Of a DNA stretch of 64,000 nt, positions 19,242 through 27,476 are shown one piece after another. The position numbers and the translations under genes are program-made. Positions within the stretch are counted from its first letter, which is position 1, and the number at the start of each line of letters is the position of its first letter. The notes below the pieces were generated by a model. It was not told where the DNA came from, did not search any database, and saw only the letters and a program-made list of their open reading frames with translations. The DNA lies in contig JAJFLC010000004.1 of NCBI GenBank assembly GCA_021772895.1, positions 41,669-105,668 of the forward strand. Direction: 5' to 3'. The DNA comes from Mariprofundaceae bacterium. Lineage in GTDB: Bacteria; Pseudomonadota; Zetaproteobacteria; Mariprofundales; Mariprofundaceae.

Positions 19242-19290
19242 TTAAGATTATCCATCGTTATTATCTCAATATCCCGCATAAAAAAACAGC

Positions 19291-19776
19291 CTAAGCCTTT
19301 GGACTCGACTGTAACATCAGCATCAGTTTAATCTGGGCCAAAGGAAGATTCAGTTTCTTAGAAATATTTTCCGGCGTGGCTCCTTCCCGTTGAAGGCGAA
19401 GCATCTGTGCCACCTGTGAAATATTCGCTGTAGATTGACTCTGTTCCTGAGCTTCGTGCTGAGTTTCACCGCGCACTTTATTTTCAATCTCATATTTAAA
19501 GTGCCCTTTTTCCATCTGCCCTATCGTTTGACTATTTATGCTCGGAACGACTTCTTCTTGCCCACCCTCGCCTTGAAGTTCCTGAATTTTTACCAATGCC
19601 TGATTAAGCATCAATGTTGCTTCTTGCAACTGTGTTGATGCATCGATCAGTAATATTTCGATTTTTTTCCTCTGATTCACCTGCCTCCACCAAAGAATCC
19701 AGAGCCCGACCAGCGAAACAATCAGTACAGCATCAAAAAGCATCGAAAGCATTTGATTATCCAGATATTCAGGCAT
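19291..19776 (-). CDS. Membrane-anchored DUF2802-like protein
   Basis: A 161-aa protein with one N-terminal membrane helix (about residues 12-30). A coiled-coil-like helix follows (LIDASTQLQEATLMLNQALV), then a polar linker and a C-terminal helix-turn-helix-like segment (GATPENISKKLNLPLAQIKL). This architecture matches the DUF2802 type found near flagellar and chemotaxis genes of proteobacteria; function unknown. ATG at 19776 is chosen since TGGAG lies 9 nt upstream and it overlaps the preceding small gene by 8 nt. A longer start at 19803 has no site. Confidence 0.72.
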   Translation of the reverse strand: MPEYLDNQMLSMLFDAVLIVSLVGLWILWWRQVNQRKKIEILLIDASTQLQEATLMLNQALVKIQELQGEGGQEEVVPSINSQTIGQMEKGHFKYEIENKVRGETQHEAQEQSQSTANISQVAQMLRLQREGATPENISKKLNLPLAQIKLMLMLQSSPKA

Positions 19777-19972
19777 ATCGATCAACTCCAGAACCCGTCT
19801 CATCCGGTTTTTTTATTTCAGACTGAGAAGCAGGTAATTTATTTTTTGTCGGCTTTTTAGAGTCATCTTCTCGACGCCTCTGTTTCTCTCGGGGAACCTC
19901 TCGACGAGGTACGATAGCCTTACCAGGTGCGTAGGGACTAATCGGAGAGATACTATCTTCGGGAGGCATCAT
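19769..19972 (-). CDS. Small proline- and charge-rich protein downstream of fliA
   Basis: A 67-aa soluble, probably unstructured protein. Its middle is strongly basic (REVPREKQRRRED) and its end is GSGVDRYA. The start ATG overlaps the fliA stop by one base (TGATG), and its own stop overlaps the next gene by 8 nt. This tight packing on both sides is the main reason to call it real. I recognise no family, and no function can be proposed beyond its place beside fliA. Confidence 0.6.
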   Translation of the reverse strand: MMPPEDSISPISPYAPGKAIVPRREVPREKQRRREDDSKKPTKNKLPASQSEIKKPDETGSGVDRYA

Positions 19973-20724
19973 CAATCCAATTCGAGAATCCCACGCAGAC
20001 GAACAACCATCTGACTGTGAATCTGTGAAACGCGTGATTCAGTTAACCCCAGAATCAGTGCAATCTCTTTCATTGTAAGTTCTTCGTAATAATAGAGCGT
20101 TAATAAAACCGCCTCACGCTTCGGAAGTTTTTCTATCGCCTCAGCAAGGCGCCCAATAAACTGATTAATTGCAGTCTGCTGCTCAGGCATCATCCCCGGA
20201 TCGCCTTCAAGCACCTCAAGTACAGAAAGCTCATCATCCCCACCATTAATCGATGGGAGATCATCAAAATGAACCACTGACATCATGCGCACCTGATCAA
20301 GTCGCTGACGATATTCATCTAAGCCCACACCCAAATGAATCGCAATTTCATTCTCTTCAGCAGGGCGTCCATGCATCTGTTCCAGCTCCAAAAATGCCCG
20401 CTGTAACTGCTTGGAGCTATCACGAAGACTGCGTGGCATCCAATCAAAGGCCCGTAAATAATCAATCATCGATCCACGAACCCGGTAAGAAACAAAGGTT
20501 TTAAACTGAACATCCCGGCCCGAATCAAAGCGCTGAGCACCATCAAGCAAACCCAACACACCTGCATTGATCAGATCATCCAATTCAATCGAATCAGGCG
20601 TTCTCCGCATCAATTGGTCTGCGTGATAACGTATCAACGGAAGATACTCTTCCAGAAGTTTTTCCGGATCATTCAGAATTGATGTCACTGGTTGTTGACG
20701 AACATATTGCTCCGCGACACTCAT
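19972..20724 (-). CDS. fliA: Flagellar sigma factor (sigma-28, FliA/WhiG family)
   Basis: A 250-aa alternative sigma factor for late flagellar genes. Region 2 shows IELDDLINAGVLGLLDGAQ and FKTFVSYRVRGSMIDYLR, with the -10-binding WMPRSLRD following. The region 4 helix-turn-helix is LTMKEIALILGLTESRVSQIHSQM. The ATG overlaps the preceding small membrane-protein gene by 4 nt (ATGA). No flagellin or chemotaxis targets lie in this window, so its regulon must be elsewhere. Confidence 0.95.
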   Translation of the reverse strand: MSVAEQYVRQQPVTSILNDPEKLLEEYLPLIRYHADQLMRRTPDSIELDDLINAGVLGLLDGAQRFDSGRDVQFKTFVSYRVRGSMIDYLRAFDWMPRSLRDSSKQLQRAFLELEQMHGRPAEENEIAIHLGVGLDEYRQRLDQVRMMSVVHFDDLPSINGGDDELSVLEVLEGDPGMMPEQQTAINQFIGRLAEAIEKLPKREAVLLTLYYYEELTMKEIALILGLTESRVSQIHSQMVVRLRGILELD

Positions 20725-20945
20725 AACCTGCGTCCCGAATGCCCATGTAACGTTTTGTTCTGTTTGCCCGGTGTCAAAAGATCATTAAGCCAAACCAGCA
20801 AAACACCCATCCATGCGCCACTCACAGCCAGAATAGACACCCGGAACAACCCATCCGCAAGCGATACGCCAATCACCATACAGATGGTAAAACCTGTAAG
20901 GAAGCCAATGGATACGCCTGCAACGGCAGCATGTTTGACTTGCAC
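20721..20945 (-). CDS. Small two-helix membrane protein between flhG and fliA
   Basis: A 74-aa protein with two membrane helices (about residues 5-28 and 34-56) and a basic C-terminal tail. It starts at GTG 20945 with an excellent AAGGAG 8 nt upstream, inside the end of flhG, and overlaps fliA by 4 nt (ATGA). The clear ribosome site and packing show it is a real gene. Other bacteria also carry small proteins in this slot, but I cannot name a family. It may act in polar flagellum assembly with FlhF/FlhG; this is only inference. Confidence 0.75.
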   Translation of the reverse strand: MQVKHAAVAGVSIGFLTGFTICMVIGVSLADGLFRVSILAVSGAWMGVLLVWLNDLLTPGKQNKTLHGHSGRRL

Positions 20946-20949
20946 CGGC

Positions 20950-21795
20950 TTAGCTCCTTGCCTGCATAGCGCTCTCAGGGCTTAAACCCTGATTCAGGCT
21001 GTGTTCCCAAAAAAACTGTAAACCACTGCTGCGAGAGGTATCGCGTGGCATGGACAAAACATTTTCAAGAAGCTTATAAAATTCCTGTGTAGCCACCGGT
21101 GCAGTTGCAGGGTTCAAAAGACTCTGTTGTCGAATCGCTTCACGCACCTGTGGTGTGGAGGACATATGCCCGACATAATCCATGTGAATATCCAGATACC
21201 TGTCTGTGACTGACATCAAACGACGGAAAGTCAGTTGTCCATCAAATTCATCTGCCTGATTCACTGCAACCATGAAGCGCCGGACGTTACGCTGCTGTGA
21301 TAACACCTTAATCAAGGCATAAGCATCCGTCAGTGAAGTAGGATCCGGCGTCAGAACAATCAGTGACGATTCTGCAGCGGACACAAAGTAGAGTACGTTA
21401 TCACCAATCCCGGCCGCATTATCAATAAGCACAAGATCATAACCTTTTGCAGCTTCACGTACGGCATCAAGCATGACCTGTTGCTGCTCACCATTTAAAT
21501 TTGTTAATTCATAAAGACCACTGCCACCGGGCAAAACATCAAAACCATATTTGGTTTTTACCACCATCTCGGAGAGATCAGCCGTCCCATCCAAAACTTT
21601 TTTAACCGAACCTTTGATGTCCAGGCCCAGCATCACATCAACATTGGCAAGCCCCAAATCAGCATCCAGAACAAGAGCTTTCATCCCCTGACTAACAGCA
21701 CGCTGAGCAAGATGAATCGAAAAAAATGTTTTTCCAACCCCTCCTTTGCCGCTACTGACAGAAATGACGCGGGGTGTTAATTGCTCAAAGCTCAT
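20950..21795 (-). CDS. flhG: Flagellum number regulator FlhG (MinD-like ATPase)
   Basis: A 281-aa ParA/MinD-type ATPase, also called FleN, that limits flagellum number together with FlhF. The deviant Walker A SSGKGGVGKT, the switch LVLDADLGLANVDVMLGL and a later LVLIDNAAGIGDN are intact. It overlaps flhF by 4 nt, so the pair is translationally coupled. The presence of FlhF/FlhG indicates a defined number of polar or near-polar flagella. In relatives FlhG binds the master activator FleQ; a FleQ-like gene is at 54546-55943. Confidence 0.94.
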   Translation of the reverse strand: MSFEQLTPRVISVSSGKGGVGKTFFSIHLAQRAVSQGMKALVLDADLGLANVDVMLGLDIKGSVKKVLDGTADLSEMVVKTKYGFDVLPGGSGLYELTNLNGEQQQVMLDAVREAAKGYDLVLIDNAAGIGDNVLYFVSAAESSLIVLTPDPTSLTDAYALIKVLSQQRNVRRFMVAVNQADEFDGQLTFRRLMSVTDRYLDIHMDYVGHMSSTPQVREAIRQQSLLNPATAPVATQEFYKLLENVLSMPRDTSRSSGLQFFWEHSLNQGLSPESAMQARS

Positions 21796-22859
21796 GCTGC
21801 CTCCTTAACGTATTTACTATCCTGACTACTCAACAGGGCTGTCAGAGCCTGTGGTGTCAGCCATCCCATCTGTTCAGGGACTTCGGGACCAAAACTGCAG
21901 TACGAAAGATCGATTCCGAATGCCGCGGCCCAGTTAACAATTTTTCCGGGGCGCGATGTTTCATCGAGTTTTGTGAATGCAAGCCGGTTCACCTCCAATG
22001 TTCCTGCACGCTCCAAAATCTCCATGCCATCCATTTCATCCATGTTGGCTGGAACCACTAATACCCGGTGCGTAAATGGAATTTCATCCCACAATTCACG
22101 CTGTTTTCGAATGCCACTCTTACGCCGAACATTCCAGCCTTCACTATCCACTAGCAGGAGTTGTGCCGATTTTGTTGCATCCAGTGCTTCTTCGACGTCC
22201 GCCTGGGTACGAATGGTGAAAAAAGGGATACCAAGAATTTCTGAATAGGATTTCAGCATGTCTGTTCCACCCATGCGATTGGTATCTGTTGAGAGCACTG
22301 CAACACGCACCCCTTTCAGGCTATAATGCGTTGCCAGCTTGGCCAGCAATGTGGTTTTTCCCGCACCGCTCGGCCCTGTTAATAACACCGTTGCGGGTTC
22401 TTCTTTAGGAACGATACGTTCAGACCAACGTAAAACCGATGCACTGATCGGGCGTCGCTGAACAAAATCATCGGCCATATCAAACGCGTATGTGGGTGCG
22501 ACACCCATCTGAACAAGGTGATCGAAGGCCAGACGGCTATCATGATCGTCAATGGCTTCACGCAAGGTTGAAGATTCCTGACGCCCCAGCCCTTCAACAA
22601 TCCGCTCCAGACGCGCCATAGAAGCTTTAAAGAGTCTTGTTGAGTCAGTAGGACTCTGCTCGGAAGGGCGTGCCTCAACGTTAGCTTTTGTTTCAACCTT
22701 ATCTTCATAATCAAGTGCTGCATGAACATGCCAGATACGGTTTCCATCTTCATCCATACCTTCAAGACGATCCATAATCACTGCATCAGGACCAAAATCC
22801 TGACGCACCTGTGACAGAGCCTCATGCAGTTTTGTTGCACTAAACACCTTAACTTGCAT
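21792..22859 (-). CDS. flhF: Flagellar placement GTPase FlhF
   Basis: A 355-aa SRP-type GTPase that sets the position of the flagellum at the pole. The N-terminal segment MQVKVFSATKLHEALSQVRQ is typical of FlhF. The NG domain carries the P-loop LTGPSGAGKTTLLAKLA, LLVDSEGWN at the G3 position and TKLDETSRPG at G4. The G3 motif normally reads DTAG; here it is DSEG, a conservative but uncommon variant. It overlaps the flhA end by 11 nt. Confidence 0.93.
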   Translation of the reverse strand: MQVKVFSATKLHEALSQVRQDFGPDAVIMDRLEGMDEDGNRIWHVHAALDYEDKVETKANVEARPSEQSPTDSTRLFKASMARLERIVEGLGRQESSTLREAIDDHDSRLAFDHLVQMGVAPTYAFDMADDFVQRRPISASVLRWSERIVPKEEPATVLLTGPSGAGKTTLLAKLATHYSLKGVRVAVLSTDTNRMGGTDMLKSYSEILGIPFFTIRTQADVEEALDATKSAQLLLVDSEGWNVRRKSGIRKQRELWDEIPFTHRVLVVPANMDEMDGMEILERAGTLEVNRLAFTKLDETSRPGKIVNWAAAFGIDLSYCSFGPEVPEQMGWLTPQALTALLSSQDSKYVKEAA

Positions 22860-24936
22860 CACGTAAACCTAATCTGGACAGCGTTTGAATATTCATGTTT
22901 GAAGGTATTTCAGCCACAGAAAACACTGCAATCCGCGGCATTATTTTTGTAAGTGCCTGCGCCAACGGCGTCCTTAATTGCGGTGTTGTTAAAACAATCG
23001 GTGTATCGACATCATGTACACCCATCGCATCATTTAAGCGTGTCACAAAGCGTTGCCACTGCTGAAGATCAAGTGGCAGCATAAATTCGACATTGCCAGC
23101 CTGAGTGATCCGTTCAACCATCACCTGCTCAACCTCTGTATCAAGTGTAAAAACAGATAGTTCACCCTGCGTGCCAACATAAGGTTGAACAATGGTGCGG
23201 CCTAAACGTCTGCGTACACGCTCAACAATGCCATTAATATCACGTTGCTCAGCCATGCTATCGGCAATGGTTTCAAGGATAATAAGCAGATCACGAATAG
23301 GCACCCACTCAGCCAGCAATCGTTGTAATACATTCTGTAAAAGAGCCAATGACACCTGCGCAGGCACAATCTCTTCGATCACCTTTGGATAACGTTCCGA
23401 GATGGCGTCAACCAGTTCTTTGGTTTGTGCACGATCCAGCATTTCAGATGCATGTTTACGCAAAATCTCAGTGATATGTGTGACAATCACAGTCGGAGGT
23501 TCAACCACAGTGTAACCGGAAAGCTCAGCCTGCTGACGTTTATCAGCGGCAATCCACAAAGCAGGAAGCCCAAATGCCGGCTCCTGTGTAGGCACCCCTT
23601 CAACAGCAGGTCCTGATAACTGGCTTTCCAGCGCCAGCAGGTTCCGTGGCCGGATTTCACCTCGAGCCACTTCTGCGCCACGAATCAAAACACGATAATC
23701 ACCCACACCCAATTGCAGGTTGTCCTTGATATGCACCGGCGGCAGGACAAAACCGATCTCCTGAGTAATTTGACGGCGCACTGCCTGCAAACGTTCAAGA
23801 AGATTTCCTTCACGTCCGCCTTCAACCAGATCAATCAGGCCATAACCCACTTCCAGTCGAATAGGATCAACAATCAGAAGTTCTGAAAGCGGTTGCTCCT
23901 CCGGGACTGCAGCAACCGGGGCGACCTCAGAAATTTCTGTCACCGCATCTTCGCTCTCTGCTGTATAAAGATACCAGCCACTCACGCCCAACCCCACGGA
24001 AAGCAATAAAAATGGAATGAATGGCAAGCCTGGAACCAGACTCATCAGAAACAGTGAGCCTGAGGCAATGAAATGTACTTTGGGATGTTTGGTGAACTGT
24101 GTGCCAATTTCTGTTGACATCGACTCGCCACCACCGGCACGGGTAATCACAATACCTGCTGCGGTTGAGATGACCAAAGCCGGGATTTGTGAAACCAGCC
24201 CATCACCCACTGTCAAAATACTGTATACATTGACCGCATCTGCCAATGCCATGCCTTGTTGCATGGTGCCAATCACGAGTCCTGCAACCAGATTGATCGC
24301 CGTGATAATCAAACCGGCAACCGCATCACCACGCACGAACTTGGCCGCACCATCCATGGAACCATAAAATTCAGCTTCTCTCGCAACTTCTTCACGCCGG
24401 TTTTTCGCAGCGATATCATCAATAATTCCGGCATTCAGATCCGCATCAATCGCCATCTGTTTGCCAGGCATCGCATCAAGGGTAAAGCGTGCCGCCACTT
24501 CAGCAATACGGGTAGAACCCTTGGTAATAACGATAAAATTAATGAGTACAAGGATCATAAATATGATCAGGCCCACCACAGGATTTCCACCCACAACAAA
24601 CAGGCCAAAGCCTTCAATCACATGACCTGCGGCCGAAGGCCCTTCCTGACCATGCAGAAGAATCAGGCGTGTTGTTGCCACGTTCAGAGCCAGCCGGAAA
24701 AGTGTTGTCAACAGCAATAAGGATGGAAATACAGAAAAATCAAGCGGCTTTAACACATAAAGAGATGTCAACAGGATCAGGATACCGGCAGTAATATTGG
24801 CTGCCAGAAGCACATCCATCAGCCATGTTGGCAACGGCACCATCATAATCAGTAATACGCCTAATACGGCGACTGCAAGAAGCACATCGCTGTTTCGAAG
24901 CGCCCGCTGCCATGTCAAAGTCATGCTTGCCTGCAT
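22849..24936 (-). CDS. flhA: Flagellar export gate protein FlhA
   Basis: A 695-aa core component of the flagellar type III export gate, which forms a nonamer and uses proton motive force. The N-terminal half has eight predicted membrane helices and the conserved FHIPEP-type segment (ARFTLDAMPGKQMAIDADLN). The C-terminal cytoplasmic half, from about residue 345, docks substrates and chaperones. It is 8 nt after flhB. The length is standard. Confidence 0.97.
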   Translation of the reverse strand: MQASMTLTWQRALRNSDVLLAVAVLGVLLIMMVPLPTWLMDVLLAANITAGILILLTSLYVLKPLDFSVFPSLLLLTTLFRLALNVATTRLILLHGQEGPSAAGHVIEGFGLFVVGGNPVVGLIIFMILVLINFIVITKGSTRIAEVAARFTLDAMPGKQMAIDADLNAGIIDDIAAKNRREEVAREAEFYGSMDGAAKFVRGDAVAGLIITAINLVAGLVIGTMQQGMALADAVNVYSILTVGDGLVSQIPALVISTAAGIVITRAGGGESMSTEIGTQFTKHPKVHFIASGSLFLMSLVPGLPFIPFLLLSVGLGVSGWYLYTAESEDAVTEISEVAPVAAVPEEQPLSELLIVDPIRLEVGYGLIDLVEGGREGNLLERLQAVRRQITQEIGFVLPPVHIKDNLQLGVGDYRVLIRGAEVARGEIRPRNLLALESQLSGPAVEGVPTQEPAFGLPALWIAADKRQQAELSGYTVVEPPTVIVTHITEILRKHASEMLDRAQTKELVDAISERYPKVIEEIVPAQVSLALLQNVLQRLLAEWVPIRDLLIILETIADSMAEQRDINGIVERVRRRLGRTIVQPYVGTQGELSVFTLDTEVEQVMVERITQAGNVEFMLPLDLQQWQRFVTRLNDAMGVHDVDTPIVLTTPQLRTPLAQALTKIMPRIAVFSVAEIPSNMNIQTLSRLGLRDAS

Positions 24937-24943
24937 TGCTTTC

Positions 24944-26032
24944 TTATCTACTCCTTGCAGTGGCGTTCGTCGCCTTTACTCGATAAATTTCGGCCAGAAT
25001 AATTGCTACGGCCTCGAACAGTTCTTCGGGAATTTCTTCACCGATATTGACACTCTTAAACAAGGATCGGGCCAAAGGTTTGTTTTCACGGATTGGAATA
25101 TCACTTTCTCTGGCAATTTCACGGATTTTCTCCGCTGTTTTACCCTTACCTTTGGCCAAAAGACGTGGTGCTCCAAGTGCTCCCGCCTCATATTTGAGAG
25201 CGATGGCGATATGCGTCGGGTTGGTAATCACAACATCAGCTTTAGGCACATCAGACATCATACGATTTCTGGCCTGTTCCATCTGAACCTGACGTATTTT
25301 CGCTTTTAACTGGGGGTCACCCTCACTCTCTTTGTATTCATCACGAATATCTTTTTGTGACATTTTAAGCGATTTGGCATGCTCCCAGCGTTGATAAATC
25401 ACATCTGCCAGCGCAATAAAAAAGAAAACAAACGCAACCAGTGCCGCAATTTGCATGCTGCCAGTCACAAGCAAGCCACCAATGGCTTCCGGATCCTGTC
25501 GGGTGCTGCTTAAAGCATGTGGAAACAGATCCACAACCACCACCCAACACACCACCCCGATGACACACATCTTCACAATCGACTTCACAAACTCTGCAAG
25601 CGAACGGGTTGAAAAAAGACGTTTCAAGCCTTTAAGTGGACTCACTTTTTCAAATTTAGGCTTCAGGGTTTCGAACGTGAACACCGGGCCGGTAATAAGA
25701 AACACCACCAGCATTCCGAGTAGCATAATTGGTACAGCCACAGGTAACACAAGCCATGCAACGTTTGCCATCACATCAATCAAAAGGGTTTGCATGCCTT
25801 CAGGATTTGCAATCAACTTTGCCGCTCCAGACAAATAGTTTCGGGTCATCTCCATATAAGTGGAAACCATCCAGGCTCCCATTCCTGTCACCGTCAATGA
25901 TGCCAACAACAGAAATGAAAGCGCTGTTGAAGGCTCCCTACTGGTCGGAACCTGTCCTTTTTTTCGGGCATCCTCGATTCGCTTTGGGGTTGCCTCTTCG
26001 GTTTGTTGACTTTTATCTTTATCGTCTGCCAT
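24944..26032 (-). CDS. flhB: Flagellar export switch protein FlhB
   Basis: A 362-aa membrane protein with four helices and a cytoplasmic domain that self-cleaves in an NPTH motif to switch export from rod/hook to filament substrates. NPTH is intact in ADVVITNPTHIAIALKY. The N-terminal charged stretch QQTEEATPKRIEDARKKGQV is the family signature. It lies 3 nt after fliR. Its partner in the switch, FliK, is at 39209-40945. Confidence 0.97.
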   Translation of the reverse strand: MADDKDKSQQTEEATPKRIEDARKKGQVPTSREPSTALSFLLLASLTVTGMGAWMVSTYMEMTRNYLSGAAKLIANPEGMQTLLIDVMANVAWLVLPVAVPIMLLGMLVVFLITGPVFTFETLKPKFEKVSPLKGLKRLFSTRSLAEFVKSIVKMCVIGVVCWVVVVDLFPHALSSTRQDPEAIGGLLVTGSMQIAALVAFVFFFIALADVIYQRWEHAKSLKMSQKDIRDEYKESEGDPQLKAKIRQVQMEQARNRMMSDVPKADVVITNPTHIAIALKYEAGALGAPRLLAKGKGKTAEKIREIARESDIPIRENKPLARSLFKSVNIGEEIPEELFEAVAIILAEIYRVKATNATARSR

Positions 26033-26035
26033 CCG

Positions 26036-26818
26036 TCAATTTCCTGACAGTCTTCTTAAAAAATAGGGGAGGTCATGATGCAAAGATAAAAAGCCATCAT
26101 GAACCAGTGACATAAAGGCAGGCAGTGCCAATGCAAACGTGAACAAACCAAGTCCCACTGTGAGTGGAAAACTCACAAAAAAGACCTGAATCTGCGGCAC
26201 AGCACGAGAAACAAGACCGAGTGCGACATAAACAAAAAAGAGTAACAACAATACAGGGGCAACCAGACGCAAACCCAGAACAAACATCTGTGCTGCCGCA
26301 TCATTTAGCACTTCCCAACCTGAAAAAAACCATGGCGAACCAATCGGTAAAATGCTGAAAGACTCGGCAAGTGCAAGAATGAAAGCATGGTGAGCCCCAA
26401 CCGCCAGCCACATCAGCATCGCCAATATCGATGCCAGTTGTCCAATCACTGCGCCCTGAGCAGATGTGGCAGGGTCAAACACATTGGCAATTGCCATGCC
26501 CATTTGATAACTCATCACCTGACCTGCAAATTGTACAGCTGTAAAAACCAGCTGACCCAGCATGGCCAGAATGGCCGCAAGCAAAATTTCCTGTACACCC
26601 AAAAGAACAAACATCACGGGTTCAGGCGAAATCACCGTAATATTGGGTGATACAACGGGATAGAGAAGAATTGTCACCAGCGCAATCAGGCCTGCCTTGG
26701 CTGTTCCAGGCACAAGATTGTGACCCAATACAGGTATCAAAATCATGATCGTACTGACTCGGAGAAAAATCATCATGGCAGCCATGATCTCTTGCATGGA
26801 TGGAACAGGGAGAAACAT
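26036..26818 (-). CDS. fliR: Flagellar export gate protein FliR
   Basis: A 260-aa, six-helix inner-membrane protein. With FliP and FliQ it builds the helical export pore. Family features are the N-terminal FLRVSTIMILIPVLG, the central FAGQVMSYQMGMAIAN and the late PVLLLLFFVYVALGLVSR. The gene begins 2 nt after fliQ. The length is normal. Confidence 0.95.
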   Translation of the reverse strand: MFLPVPSMQEIMAAMMIFLRVSTIMILIPVLGHNLVPGTAKAGLIALVTILLYPVVSPNITVISPEPVMFVLLGVQEILLAAILAMLGQLVFTAVQFAGQVMSYQMGMAIANVFDPATSAQGAVIGQLASILAMLMWLAVGAHHAFILALAESFSILPIGSPWFFSGWEVLNDAAAQMFVLGLRLVAPVLLLLFFVYVALGLVSRAVPQIQVFFVSFPLTVGLGLFTFALALPAFMSLVHDGFLSLHHDLPYFLRRLSGN

Positions 26819-26820
26819 GG

Positions 26821-27090
26821 CTACTGAATCAGTCCTGGAATGTTTTCAAATAACTGACGGGTAAAGGTTACAAGTGTTTCGACAAGCCATGGCGCGACAA
26901 GAATCATCGCCGCAAACACAGCAATGATTTTTGGAACAAACGTTAAGGTCATCTCCTGAATCTGTGTGACCGCTTGAAACAGTGAGATCGCCACGCCAAC
27001 AACCAGAGCAACCACTAGCATTGGAAGCGACAGCCAAAGGATCATTTCCAATGCTTGGGTACCAATGTTAATAACTGTATCGGGGTTCAT
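26821..27090 (-). CDS. fliQ: Flagellar export gate protein FliQ
   Basis: An 89-aa two-helix protein of the export gate, starting MNPDTVINIGTQALEMIL. The conserved ISLFQAVTQIQEMTLTFVPK and the second helix are present. ATG at 27090 gives the exact family length; an open extension runs upstream with no family match. There is no Shine-Dalgarno. A good sigma-54 promoter motif lies so close that the mRNA would start about 2 nt before the ATG. It opens the fliQR-flhBAFG unit and is separated from fliP by a two-gene insertion. Confidence 0.93.
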   Translation of the reverse strand: MNPDTVINIGTQALEMILWLSLPMLVVALVVGVAISLFQAVTQIQEMTLTFVPKIIAVFAAMILVAPWLVETLVTFTRQLFENIPGLIQ

Positions 27091-27102
27091 AATCATTGAA
27101 AT

Positions 27103-27118
27103 AGCAAAGGCCGGGCCA
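27103..27118 (-). promoter_or_regulatory. Sigma-54 promoter upstream of fliQ
   Basis: The minus strand reads TGGCCCG-GCCT-TTGCT, one mismatch to TGGCACG-N4-TTGCW, with both the GG and GC pairs in place. The predicted start is near 27092, only 2 nt before the fliQ ATG. A dispersed repeat begins 10 bp upstream. Confidence 0.6.
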
Positions 27119-27127
27119 GTTTGTTTT

Positions 27128-27287
27128 TTAAAGATACTCTGAAAAGTCAGAGTATCCGTACAGGCTATGGATGGCCTGCCAGAAGCAAACACGCCAAATG
27201 TTTAATTTTGTAAATAAAGGTAAAACCGCGCTTTTGCCTTTGCATGTTGAAAAACTACATGGACGTAGTTTTTCAGGTCATCCTTAA
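27128..27287. repeat. Dispersed palindromic repeat, copy A (full length)
   Basis: A 160-bp element ended by an imperfect 18-bp terminal inverted repeat (TTAAAGATACTCTGAAAA against TTAAGGATGACCTGAAAA). Inside are three hairpins: GATACTCTGA/TCAGAGTATC at the left, AAAGGTAAAA/TTTTGCCTTT in the middle and a perfect 11-bp TGAAAAACTAC/GTAGTTTTTCA (27248-27275). Copies B, C and D lie elsewhere in the window. It carries no gene and resembles a MITE or REP-type repeat. Confidence 0.8.
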
Positions 27288-27476
27288 TTATATGAGCAAG
27301 TAACCTTACGCTCTCCCCTTACACCTCATGCTGATCGCAAACTTTATCAAGAGAGAAAAATTCATGTTTTTAAAAACAACGGGCTATTAAGATGTGCCAG
27401 CGCATTTTACACGCTTATCGAACAGGCTATTGTGCAAATCAAACTTTCATCGGGAGGAAAGTCGTATCAAAACACC

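Noticed and set aside
27394..27400. TGGCAC on the minus strand as a sigma-54 -24 element downstream of the sensor kinase
   Set aside because: No GC lies at the required distance for a -12 element; the fit is limited to one half-site.
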